Both the position numbers and the translations under genes were made by a program. Under the pieces are notes generated by a model. It searched no databases and was not told where the DNA came from. It saw nothing but the letters and a program-made list of their open reading frames with translations. This document shows positions 41,363-52,599 of a DNA stretch of 64,000 bases, one piece after another. The stretch is from Silurus meridionalis (taxonomy: Eukaryota; Chordata; Actinopteri; Siluriformes; Siluridae). The stretch lies in NCBI RefSeq assembly GCF_014805685.1, contig NC_060887.1, positions 13,247,963 through 13,311,962 of the forward strand, written 5' to 3'. Each line of letters begins with the position of its first letter. The stretch's first letter is position 1.

Positions 41363-41368
41363 AATAAA
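41363..41368 (+). terminator. AATAAA polyadenylation signal, necap1
   Basis: The hexamer lies about 640 bp after the necap1 stop, with a possible earlier signal near 41126 and a (AATAAA-like) neighbour in an AT-rich flank. The UTR end is inferred. Confidence 0.5.
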
Positions 41369-41996
41369 GCCTGATCTGTCCAAACAGCAATATTCAGACA
41401 GACTCCATCATACCGAAATCAGAGATCAACAAGTCCTGATGCCTTTGCGACAGCACACTTTTATTTTTTTTTGTGGCTAGACCAATTTTGAAATACTTTA
41501 AAAGATTGTACATATGCGAACGCGTGTCTCACACGGCAGATTGCAGTGTTCTAGTGTGCAGTATAGATAACTGAGATATTTTATGTGACTGTAACTGTGA
41601 TGACGTTTATTTCTGAATTCTGAGGTGAATTAGCGTTACTTTATATATGTTACTGCTATTAGCAGGACGCAGATTTTTTTTTTTTTACGCATAGTGTGTG
41701 TTCATTCTAGTCATATAAAGCGAATATGTATAATCTCAAAACACTATGTTGTATTTGTTTAAATATAAAAAAAATCAATGTAATAAACATAAAGTTGAAA
41801 AATGGGATAGAAGCCATTCGGACTTGAGTTATTGCTTTAATATCATTAAAGAAGAAATGGTTGCTATAAAAGGAAATCTTTTTGGTATACAAGTATTCAA
41901 ATTATTGCTTACACTGAGTATAGTATAATAAAAATATAGTTGTGAGCTATTGAGAACATGAATAATGTGGATATATTTAGCAAAAATATATGTACA

Positions 41997-42268
41997 CAGT
42001 GGGGTCCCGAGCATCTGTTAGTTTACACAAAATCTTATGATTCATGCAATCTGGTGTCTGATCACACACTTCAGAAAAAAGAGATTAGACCTGAGAAAAA
42101 TTGGACATTTTGTAGAAAACATTTAACATAGAAATAGTGTAGAATCTTAAAAATCCAATAATTTTGATACATTCACTTTATTTCGACTTAAGCAGAAAGT
42201 AATAAAGGTATAAACCATTTGATTAGATTCGATTCGATTCGATTTACTGAGACTTTTGGACCCCACTG
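41997..42268. mobile_element. Tc1/mariner-like MITE
   Basis: Inverted ends are CAGTGGGGTCCCGAGCATCTG on the left and CAGTGGGGTCCAAAAGTCTC (reverse complement of the right). Each end lies beside TA. At about 270 bp with no coding capacity, it is a deletion derivative. Confidence 0.7.
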
Positions 42269-42269
42269 T

Positions 42270-43060
42270 AAGTACCTCAGCTTGTAGTGAGAAATGCAGT
42301 AATGAAAGAAAAGGAAAACCAGTTAAAAAGCACAGAGTTCAAAAACATGAAGTTCAAAATAAAACCATGTTATGCAAATGTTTGGTTGTGTTTGTTTATA
42401 TGAGTTGTCTGTCCATCAATCCTGCACAGCCTTATGCCTCTGTGTTTGTCAGAGGTTGCCATGTTCTGGTTTTACAAGGAAGTCATCATTTTCTTTGGTT
42501 GACCGCTGAAGTCGTTTGGGCCAGCCAGATTTCTCTCTGCATATTTCCGCTAGAGGGAAAAGAAGAAGGGTGGGGTTGGATATTTAGCAACAAAAATAGG
42601 AACATTGGAAATTTACACTCAGAGAAATCTGCAGATGAAATGTTTATTCTTATGAATTAATCTCCTAATCTTTAATCAAATAAAATTTCTTGTAGGAGAA
42701 TAAAACATGTACGTCACGATTACTTATAGCCCTGCATTTAGTACTTTGTCTAGATTTTTTTTTTTTGTAACAAATTACACAATAACTGAATAAGTGAAAA
42801 AAAATGTTTTGTTTAGATTGAATTGTATATTGGAATTCATTGTCCTGCTGGATTTTGCTGTGAGGAGAGCTGCTTTTGAATTTTCCTGTAAAACACCTTA
42901 CTGCACTCCATGATATGCTTTTTAAGAAAAGCCCCACATGCTAACAGATACTGTATGCCAAACTGTTCTTGTGTATTTGTTGTCAAATAGTGCTATTTTT
43001 TTTAACCAATCTGGTTAGAGTGCATGCTTGACAAATAGTTTTTTGGCAGGTATATGGTGT
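42270..43060. other. Intergenic, no gene recognised
   Basis: The open frame at 42256-42660 shows no domain I recognise. The sequence from about 42790 resembles weak transposon remnants. No RNA gene is evident. Confidence 0.35.
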
Positions 43061-43065
43061 GTCAT

Positions 43066-44295
43066 TTTACAACCCCAGGCCCAAAAAGCTTTGGTTAAAA
43101 TGTCAAATGTAAATAGACAGAATACAACTATTTGCAAATGTCAAATGTAAATGTTACTAATAAAAATCAACCAGAGGAACAATTTGACTAATGGGGTTAA
43201 TTGACAACAGGTCAGTATGGTGATTGGGTATAAAAAGAGTATCTTTGAGAGGTAAAGAAGTAAAGAGTGTCTTAGATGTAAAGATGTTTCTCAACATAAA
43301 ATTGCAGAGATTTTAAATATCTCATCATCTACAGTACATAATATCGTCAAAAGTTTCAGAGAATCTGGAGAAATCTCTGTGTGCAAGAAACGAGCTAAAT
43401 ATCAACATTGAATGCCTGTAATCTTTGATTATTCTGCCCTCAGGCAGCACTGCTTTAAAAACAGGCGTAATTCTGTAAAGAAAATCACTGTCCATTGTCT
43501 GTGAACCCAGTTTGCCATGTGATCCACAAATGCAGGTTAATGTTCTACAAAGAAGAAGCCAAATGTGAACATGATCCAGAAATGCCACTGTCTTCTCTGT
43601 GGCAAAACTCATTTCAAATGGCCTGATACAAAGTGGAAAGCTGTTTTTTATCAGTCAAATTAAAGTTCAAATGTTTTCTTGCAAACCATGGACAAAAGAG
43701 CAGAGGGACCATCTAGCTTTTTATCAGCACACACTTCAGAAGCCTGCATCTCCTATGTCATTAGCGCATTAGCATTAGCACCCTCAGAATGGGCAGTTTT
43801 TTCCATTTGGAAAGGCACCATCATTGCTGAAAGGTATGCACAGGTTTTAGAGCAACATATGCTTTCCACATATGCTCAAGGAAGGCCTTGCGTATTTCTG
43901 CCAGATAATGCTAAATTGCGTACTGCATCTACTACATCATAGCTTCCTAGTAGAAGAGTGTTGAACAAACATTTGAAAACATATGGCACATAAGGAAGAA
44001 GAGCCAGGATTGTTGTGCAGCTAAAATCCTGTAGCAAAGACAAAAGAGACAATACTTATCTCCCAGTATTCCAGCAACTGGACTCATCGATTCCCAGATA
44101 TATACCAACTATTTAAAAAAAAAAACATGGTCCTGCCACACTTACTCAAATCCAAAATTACTTTCCTCAGTTAAACATTCAATGTTTTCTAAAATGTACT
44201 GTGAATAAAATATGTTTGAGATTTGCAAATCATTGCATTCTAGTTTTATTTCTATTTCACACATTGTCCCAACATTTTTAGAACTGTGGTTGTAG
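43066..44295 (+). mobile_element. Tc1/mariner-like element remnant
   Basis: It begins CAACCCCAGGCCCAAAAAGCT and ends in a related inverted form (CACATTGTCCCAACATTTTTAGAAC). The interior (+) has the HTH region (SSTVHNIVKSFRESGEISV) and decayed DDE frames (43679-43942; SAHTSEACISYV..). Stops interrupt all frames. It belongs to the family seen at 23074-27190 and 51540-52265. Confidence 0.7.
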
Positions 44296-44399
44296 ATGTT
44301 GAAGTTACCCTGAAACAGCATTTACAAATTTCCCAAATTTTGGAAATTATTGTGAGCAAAATATCTTTGCTTCCTCTTTTAACTTTCTTAAATATTATC

Positions 44400-44760
44400 A
44401 GTGGATAGTCAAAATATGACCAGAAAGCTTTGTGGACACCACACTATCACCCTTTTTTTTTTTTTTTTTTTTTTTACAATCAATTATCCTTTTTCTGCTT
44501 TTACAATTATATCCACTCTTCCAGTAAAGGCTTTCCAACAGACTTTGGAGTGTGAGTGTGTAAATCTATGCTCATTCATCCATAAGAGATTTAGTAAGGT
44601 TAAAATGTCAGGTGAGGAGACAGCCATCGTTTCTAATTCACCATGTAAGGTGCTCAGTGGAGTTGAGGCAGCAGTTTGGGAAAAGTCCACACAGGTTTGG
44701 AGTGATGGACAGGTGCTTCCAAACTTTGTCATAGTCTTTTTATGTACATTTATGAAGATA
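44400..44760 (-). mobile_element. Tc1-like fragment
   Basis: The sequence around 44516-44760 matches the reverse strand of the family at 32385-32890 (CCACTCTTCCAGTAAAGGCTTTCC near 44513). No functional frame remains. Confidence 0.55.
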
Positions 44761-44936
44761 AACATGATTTTAATCTTTGTTTTTACATTTCTGTTGAATT
44801 TTTAGTGGAAGATACCCATGTTTACTATAAATGTACCAAAGGTACCAATAATTCTGGAGGTAACTGTGCTCTAGAAAATTATATTTTAGCATTTACATGC
44901 TTATCAGAGGTATCCCATACTGAAATCTGATATATG

Positions 44937-44977
<41 letters not shown>

Positions 44978-44984
44978 TATATAT

Positions 44985-45150
44985 CCTTTAAGGCATTTGC
45001 CCCTTATCCAGAGCAACTAACAACTAAGCAGAGGAGAGGTTTAGGGCCTTGTTTAAGGGCCCAGCAGTGGCAGCTTGGTAATGGTGGGATTTGAACCTGT
45101 GACCTTCTGATCCAAAGTCCAATGCCTTAATCACTGTGCTACCACCTCCT
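44985..45150 (-). mobile_element. tRNA-derived SINE
   Basis: On the minus strand it starts GGTAGCACAGTGATTAAGGC (A-box-like). It contains GGTTCAAATCCC (B box) and ends with TTGCTCTGGATAAGGGGCAA, a shared V-SINE/HE1-type tail. It sits between necap1 and mfap5, and the (AT)n at 44939-44973 borders its 3' end. It is too degenerate to be a functional tRNA gene. Confidence 0.75.
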
Positions 45151-45921
45151 GACTGTTTCGTAAAGGTTTGATTTCATGTTAAAACCAATTTTGTACATGA
45201 AGTGAAACATGTATTATCATGCATTTTTTATTACAAAAAATGTAACTATTATATATTTGTACTGTTTCACAGACCTCATTAGTGTTACATCATTTCACAT
45301 TTTTGCATTTTTAAGTCCGGTTTGGGAGAATCACTAAATTACGGTATGTTTTTTCCTTCTTTTTTTTTTTTTTGGATGAAACGTAACTTTATTTATGTAA
45401 TACTTTGTGAAATTGTATATTTAAATATATGTTGTTTTCTCTCTTTTTTTTTACTTTTAGTTATATATGAGTTTTGAAAGTGACATTATTCCAACATTTC
45501 TGACTCCAGTTTGGGACAATAAATAAATAAATGGAGTGTTTCAAATTCCAGATCAGGAGAAAGTACTAATTCATTACCTTGCAATGAAATCGCTATGTCA
45601 AAATGTAAAAATAATGTTTAATATTGAAATGTTACAGTTTTGTTACATTATGTTTATGCTAGATTTGTTTTTTTTGTTGATCCCTGTTACTTGTTGTCAC
45701 ACAGGTTTTAAACAATTGCTTTAATTTAAGTATTGCATTATGTCCTGCTGCTGTTTTTTTTTTTGGCTCCAGATGCATTTGTGAACCAACAATAAATGTT
45801 TAAAAATAAAAGATTTTTTGACCATTTATTTAATAGATTTAAATAAATGAAAGGTAGTTATATAAATTAAGTAACAATAAGTTTTTTGAAAAGAGTACAT
45901 TTTATGTATTACACAAGCACA

Positions 45922-45925
45922 ATGT

Positions 45926-45991
<66 letters not shown>
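45922..45991. repeat. (GT)n microsatellite
   Basis: About 35 GT units lie 210 bp downstream (in mfap5 orientation) of the last mfap5 exon found. Confidence 0.9.
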
Positions 45992-45994
<3 letters not shown>

Positions 45995-46204
45995 AAAAAC
46001 AAGGATAAATATCCTTTACCTATAGATTGACATGACATATACATGTCATGTCATACGTATGTGTATTTGCAATATATGTGCTTTGCATATATTGCTATAT
46101 AGCAGATTTCGTCTGGGTATCAGCAAACAATACACATATTACTGTATAAAAAACACTATTATTCCTTTTTCTGTTCATCAGAAAACAATGATTATTTGTC
46201 TCAC

Positions 46205-47902
46205 CTTTCAGTAACTCCTCCTGTGGGCACACAGTCCTCACACAGAGCTCCTTGTTGATTCGATAGACACGACGAAGACTACAAGAGACAGAATGAAAGT
46301 CTAATACAACGTATTTCACTGTGGACATGTTCAATACAAGTAAAGATGGTGTATAGAAGAACATCTGAGAGAGCAAAGAAAGCTTCCCTCTTCTATACCT
46401 GTTAATCATGATTGACAACACTATTCTTAAGACCTGTTTCTTGAATATTGGGAAATAGGTTCTTTGGTCACAAAGTCTCATGTTCCATTCAGAAACCTCT
46501 GTGTAAACTGCACTGCTGCTGGAGTCTGCATTTACAATGTTCAGCTGAATTTGTTGTTAGAATAGTGGACAGTTTCTCCACCTGTCATTTAAAAGGCTGG
46601 AGTTCAATTTCCTGGCCATCAGACCAGCATCCTAAAAAGACCCACAACCAAAATATACCTGCTACCAGTGTAACCAGTATATCAAGTACATATAGGTCAC
46701 ACATTTCCCTTTTGATTTTGTAGTCAGTGGGCTTCCTACTTAGCCCCGCCTCTTCCCTTCTCCATTTGTATCTAAATAGGAAAGGCATGTTTTTGGTATG
46801 ATGAATCTAATTTCATTTTTGCATGTATTTTTCTATTAATCCATGTTGATATAATATTATTACTTCCACAGATTAGATTCTTGTCCACTTCTGACCCAAG
46901 TTAACTTGTATTTAGTTATTATACTTGGATGAATTTTTTTTTATTTTGTAGACATCATATAAACAGGAAAACCATCCATTTAAAGTTGTCAATAATTTAC
47001 ATTTGCGGCATTTAATAATTAGTTGTAAGTTGTCAATCCAAATGCCTTTTCTATTGAAAATTTAGTAATTGCTTGTATTTATTGACTAAATCAAGCAGAC
47101 CTTTATGGAGCTGATGGTCTGGTTTGTAAAACTAAATTCAAGATGACCAGAATCTTGCAGATTCTCTGGGTGCATTTTTTTATTTATATTTTTACTATAC
47201 TTTTAACCGTTGACATGTTTATTTCTCTCTGAATGAATGTTAAAAGATAAGATGCAAATGTATATGGACATAAAACAGCTGCACTTTTGTGAAAAGGAAA
47301 CAAAAGTAATAATTAAAAAGAAATTCGGTACCAGAATGGACTATATAAAATTTCATAAAGCAACATGCGTGTGTCTAAGATACCCATAAATGCATGTAGT
47401 GTGGAGGCACGTCTTCGTAGGTTGATGGACAGAATACATCCTAGTGCAGAGGTACGTTTCCTCTCGACAATCTACAAGAAACCAGACATTATCACACTGG
47501 TGACTCTCACAATCCCTGTCTCCAATCCTTGATCTGGATCTATATAAACAATGACACTAACCTTCTGGTACTTCTATAGATGGTTTCTTTGTTTCTGAAG
47601 AAATAAAAAAGAATAAATCATTATAAATTAGATGTCTTAGCAACAATTGAACAGACAGCTTGATCAGTGTAGATCACATTAGATTATTTAATCAGAAACA
47701 GCACGCTTTTGTTCTACCTGCTGGTTGTGCGCAAACAGCAACAAGCCCTGCAATGAGGGGAAAATAATACAATTTTGCACCAACAGTGAGGAGAACAAAT
47801 AATCCTTTGTGGACACCAGTCAGTATAATTGGTTTGTGTTGTGCAATTTGGACCCTTACCACAGAAACAGTACAGAAACACAACGCTTGGGTAGCAGGCC
47901 AT
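46205..47902 (-). CDS. mfap5: Microfibril-associated protein 5 (MAGP-2-like), five exons found, 3' end missing
   Basis: A secreted extracellular-matrix protein of fibrillin microfibrils. The minus-strand exons in reading order are 47902-47860 (ATG; signal peptide MACYPSVVFLYCFC), 47747-47718 (GLVAVCAQPA, likely cleavage after A), 47594-47562 (TKKPSIEVPE), 47471-47384 (DCREETYLCTRMYSVHQPTK, then TCLHTTCIYG) and 46278-46205 (LRRVYRINKELCVRTVCPQE, then ELLKG). All joins are GT-AG and keep one frame. The cysteine pattern CxxxxxxCTRxYSxHxPxKxC and SLRRxYxINKExCxRTVC match the matrix-binding domain of MFAP2/MFAP5. The final Cys-rich exon (CRDxFSxCG.. in MFAP2) was not located to the left, so the gene is incomplete here or its last exon is diverged. 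Human MFAP5 neighbours AICDA, which supports the name. Exons are 30-88 bp, so ORF finding alone would miss them. Confidence 0.85.
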
Positions 47903-47922
47903 CTCTCAGCGTGGTATGGGAT
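47903..47922 (-). promoter_or_regulatory. mfap5 5'UTR of the start exon
   Basis: On the minus strand CTATAG|ATCCC gives a possible acceptor at 47923/47922. The start exon may therefore begin 20 bp before the ATG, with an untranslated exon further right. The promoter is not located. Confidence 0.35.
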
Positions 47923-48115
47923 CTATAGGGAAAAAAACAGGAGTAAACAACTGTTGACTTCCTGTTTAAACATACTCATTAAAATGGAGTTGGTTGTATT
48001 TAATGCTTTTCTGATGTAGTTATACAACATAAACCATAAAGACAAAAGTACTTAATACTACTACTAATAATATGCAGTCAGGATAACATAGTACAGATTT
48101 TGTATACAGAAACAT

Positions 48116-48430
48116 GATATGGACAAAAGTATCGACACCTGACTTTTGCAGCCATATGTGGTTCTTCCCCAAACTGTTACCTCAAAGTAAGCATTGAATT
48201 TCCTCATCACTTGAACTAGGAGACCCAAACCTGTTCCAGCATGACAATGCCCCTGTGCACAAAGCCAGCTGTATGAACATATAAGTTACATGGGTGAGTG
48301 TGGAAGATCTTGAGTGGCCTGCTATAGAACTCAGAATCTCAACCCTATCAAACACCTTTGAAATGAATTGGAACACTGGCTGCATCTCAGGTCTCCTCAC
48401 CCTACATCAACTCCTATCTAATACAGCACA
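48116..48430 (+). mobile_element. Tc1-like fragment
   Basis: The forward sequence has ATGGACAAAAGTATCGACACCTGAC at the end and CATGACAATGCCCCTGTGCACAAAG inside, as in the element family at 32385. The frame is broken. Confidence 0.7.
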
Positions 48431-48523
48431 TAAAAAAACATTTAAAATATGTGAAGAACTTCTGTTTATTTATTTGCTTATTTTTGTTTTGCTCTGCAAT
48501 AAATAGAAATCAGTTGCAGCTGT

Positions 48524-48815
<292 letters not shown>

Positions 48816-49397
48816 TTATGCACAGTGAATAAACAAATTATATATGTACAAGTTCCTGTTTATATGCATTGATTTACTCAACTATTCACAGATAGAGATA
48901 CACTCACAGAAACACAAACACGGTGTTATAATATTTGTAAAAGGCAGCAGATGTCATAGTGAAACTTGCCTGAATCGTGGTCTGTATTTGGTAAAGAAAT
49001 CAGATTGAAAAACACTGATTTATGAGCATCATATGGTTAATGACAGATACCATACATACTCACTGTGCTGTAGTAAAATGTAAAAGTGTTATAGAGAGCT
49101 GTGAAAATGCCATAGTGGTGTGTTGAAATTCAAAATAGGAATAAATACTTACAATGTTCTGTTTGTTGCCCTATCTAAATGTATTGATCTCTCCTTGTCT
49201 TCTCTCTCTTCTTACTTTTTGCGACTTCTCTCCGCCTCTCTATCTCTCTCTCAGTCTCAGTGTCTCTCTCTCTCTCCCTGTTGTTTCCAAAATGACTAAA
49301 TGTGGGCATTAGAAATGTTGTGCTTGGCAGATGCCTATATAGTATTTACAAATGTAGTGTAGAAAATGCTTTGTTTTATGAATCTATACTGTATGTA

Positions 49398-49459
49398 GGT
49401 ATGTATGTATTTTTGTATGTATGTATGTATGTATGTATGTATGTATCTATGTATCTATG

Positions 49460-49528
<69 letters not shown>

Positions 49529-49584
49529 GTCTGTCTGTCTTATTGACTTCTTCCTATTTTCACCCTGTTCTCATAACCTACATG

Positions 49585-49678
<94 letters not shown>

Positions 49679-49707
49679 GGCCCTGTATAAAAGCTGTAGT
49701 TAGAAGT

Positions 49708-49795
<88 letters not shown>

Positions 49796-49832
49796 CATAC
49801 ATACATACATACATACATACATACATACATAC
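49398..49832. repeat. Microsatellite palindrome: GTAT-CTAT-(AT)n-GATA-CATA
   Basis: The order is (GTAT)n about 49398-49445, (CTAT)n about 49446-49526, unique 49530-49584, (AT)n 49585-49676, unique 49677-49708, (GATA)n 49709-49794 and (CATA)n to 49832. The right arm (GATA then CATA) is the reverse complement order of the left arm (GTAT then CTAT). The block is therefore a very long imperfect inverted repeat with an AT centre. Confidence 0.85.
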
Positions 49833-49837
49833 AGTAC

Positions 49838-50100
49838 ATGGACAAAATTTTGTTGACGCCTAAACATAAGATTTGTATATGCTTTTTGAATCCCATTCCA
49901 CATTTAGGTCCATATTTGCTGTAAGTATAACCTCCACCTGTTCTGGAAAGATGTTCCACTAGATTTTGCAGTGTACTTGTGGAGATTTGCGCTCATTCAG
50001 TCACAAGAGAGTCAACGTTCCAATTCCCAAAAGTGTTCAATAGGATTGAGGTCAGACTACAACCCATGAAAAAAAGATATAAAAGACATCCTATACAATT
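49838..50100 (-). mobile_element. Tc1-like fragment beside the microsatellite palindrome
   Basis: ATGGACAAAATTTTGTTGACGCC and CCTCCACCTGTTCTGGAAAG mark the inverted end of the family seen at 32385 and 58240. No frame is preserved. Confidence 0.6.
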
Positions 50101-50136
50101 ATGTGCCTTCAAATTGGAAATTCCAGGTGTCCCAGT

Positions 50137-50320
50137 CAGAGGTGGGAAGTAATTGCACTTACGTAGATTTTTCTAGTATCAGTAATTTGTTACACTATCT
50201 ATTTTTTGGACAACTTTTTACTTTCACTCACTACTTGTTTACACACATATCTGTACTTTCTACTTCTTACATTTTTAAAACAGGCTTGTTACTTTAGTTT
50301 TAATATATTTGGTGAAATGT
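50137..50320. mobile_element. hAT-like left end (CAGAGGTGGGAAGTAA)
   Basis: The end CAGAGGTGGGAAGTAATTGC resembles that of the element at 13858. A matching right-hand end (reverse complement CAGTGGTAGACAGTAAC) lies near 55455-55473. The 5.3 kb between holds other elements, so one original element with later insertions, or two separate fragments, are both possible. Confidence 0.5.
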
Positions 50321-50819
50321 CAGTATTTTTTCGTTTTATTTTGCCTTTTTTAGCCCATCAACTTACTTCCTGTTATTGCGCGGCTTTTTTAATCTACCAC
50401 TGGTGTATCATTTAGTGGCTCCCACACACCACTGACATAGACTAGTGTATGAAGCTACATTCAGCAAGACAGAAGGCAACAAGAAGTTTAAGGTTAACGT
50501 GGGTGAGACAGAGGGAGTTAGCGATGTAAACAGAGACATTCATGATTACCTGAACATCATAATTTTTTCTCTACTTGTGTTTTATATGGCAGTTGTTCAG
50601 CCTGGATACATTCATTAGATAACAAAATTAAAAATTTGTTTTGTTTTTCTCAAATAATCTGTGTAATCAGTCAAAATTTGAAGCAGGCCGTCACTGGCGG
50701 GGTGACGTCATGACCAGAATGTATAAAACGCACATGAAGTGAAGCCGGCACCAGCTTCTGTAAAAGAGAAGGAAGTGTGGCATAGAGATGCAGCGTGTCT
50801 TTTCCTCAGGAAACTAGAA

Positions 50820-51540
50820 TTACACACGTAACCTAGAGACGTTTCCTTTCAAGAACTCGATCTGCGTCCCAGGAGTGGCACTGAGGTCAGTGGGGTGTAC
50901 CAGCCTGCAGCATTGCAAATGTCTTGTAGGGGTACTCCAGAATACCAAGCCTTAAAGGCTGCCACACTCCGGGTCAAGTGAGCTCTGACCCTGAATGGAG
51001 CGGGGAGACTGGAGGACACATAAGAGGCTTTAATGATCCATCTGATCAAGGTCTGCTTATGCAGGAAGGACACTTCTTGAAGGGCCGTAGCAAATGAGCA
51101 GTTGGTCACACTTCCTTTAGTTCCTATCGGTTCAGCTGACGTAGATCCAAAATAGGACGCAACCCACTGTCCTTTTTGGTAACTATGAAGTACCACCTCA
51201 ATAGCCTCCTTCCTCAGGAGAGTGCTTACTTCCAGTTCCATGACCAGAGCTTGCTCGGTTCCCACCATTGTGGGAAGGACCCAGTCGAAACGGGGCGGAC
51301 AAGACCCCAATTGATTTGAATAGCCTCGTTCTACAGTGTGCAGGACCCACTAAAACACGTGTGAAAGATAGCTGGCTGGCGTAGACTTCAGCCCGGGGCA
51401 TCGACCCCGACACGGAGGTCGTGATGTAGGTGCAGGAGTGATAACAACCCCCTAGAGGAGTGCTCCCCGGGAGCAGATCTTTCGCATAGACATGTGAGCA
51501 GCATGTGCGCGGCGCATTAAGTATGTGTTGCAATGTACTG
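50820..51540 (-). mobile_element. DIRS-like retrotransposon fragment with internal deletion
   Basis: The minus frame 51310-50849 joins a reverse-transcriptase-side segment (VGTEQALVMELEVSTLLRKEAIE) to a tyrosine-recombinase end (TLIRWIIKASYVSS, then TRSVAAFKAWYSGVPLQDIC, then NAAGWYTPLT). The upstream frame 51533-51198 gives further RT-side sequence. The N- and C-terminal halves of such an element are normally separated by more than a kilobase, so this copy has a large deletion fusing them. It is non-functional. Confidence 0.7.
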
Positions 51541-52265
51541 CGCCGAATTTGCGCAGCCAGCTCCCTCAGGAACTGACCTATGTGTAATTTTTATTACAAA
51601 ATAAATGGCATGGTGAATTGTGTTCACCGACAATGTTTTCTGGAAGTATTCCTGAGCCCATGTTGTGATTTCCATTACAGTAGCATTCCTGTATGTGATG
51701 CAGTGGCGTCTAAGGGCCCAAAGATCACGGGCATCCAGTATGGTTTTCCGGCCTTGACCCTTACGCACAGAGATTGATCCAGATTCTCTGAATCTTTGGA
51801 TGATATTATGCACTTTAGGTGATGATAACTTCAAACTCTTTGCATTTTTTCTCTGAGAAACTCCTTTCTGATATTGCTCCACTATTTTTCGCAGCAGCAT
51901 TGGGGGAATTAGTAATCCTCTGCCCATTTTGACTTCTTCAGTGTCTGCCACTCTAAAAGGCTCTTTTTATACCCAATCATGTTGCCAATTGACCTAATAA
52001 GTTGCAAATTGGTCCTCCTGCTGTTTCTTATATGTACATTTAACTTTTCCGGCTCTTATTGCTACCTGTCCCAACTTTTTGGGAATGTGTAGCTTTCATG
52101 AAATCCAAAATGAGCCACTATTTGGCATGACATTTTAAAATGTTACACTTTCAACATTTGATATTTTATCTATATTCTATTGTGAATCAAATATAAGTTT
52201 ATAAGATTTGTAAATTATTGATAGTAAATTATTATTAGTGTCCCAACTTTTTTGGAATTGGGTTT
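51540..52265 (-). mobile_element. Tc1/mariner-like element, N-terminal transposase frame
   Basis: The minus frame 51951-51517 encodes MADTEEVKMGRGLLIPPMLL, then KIVEQYQKGVSQRKNAKSL, then SPKVHNIIQRFRESGSIS. This is the paired-like HTH of a Tc1-type transposase. The DDE half is missing, cut at the DIRS-like fragment. The right end carries GTCCCAACTTTTTTGGAATT, the family's inverted terminus. It is the best-preserved copy of this family here. Confidence 0.8.
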
Positions 52266-52296
52266 GTAGAATAAACTCCACTCTTCTGGGAAGAGT

Positions 52297-52395
<99 letters not shown>

Positions 52396-52459
52396 TGGTA
52401 ATAATTGGTAGCAATAATAAATAAAAGAAAAATGGAGTAAACAATACAATTAAAAGAGA

Positions 52460-52538
<79 letters not shown>
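52297..52538. repeat. (GATA)n and (CA)n microsatellites
   Basis: (GATA)n spans 52297-52394, directly beside a Tc1-type CCACTCTTCTGGGAAGA end. (CA)n spans 52460-52538. The Ile/Tyr/Ser-repeat frames through them are not genes. Confidence 0.9.
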
Positions 52539-52540
<2 letters not shown>

Positions 52541-52599
52541 CTGAAGCCTCTCTGGAAGTTGAGATGTAAGAAAAGGTACTAGTGTAACAAACACTTCAG

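Noticed and set aside
44985..45150. tRNA gene
   Set aside because: A and B boxes are visible, but the cloverleaf is degenerate and the sequence continues into a SINE tail.
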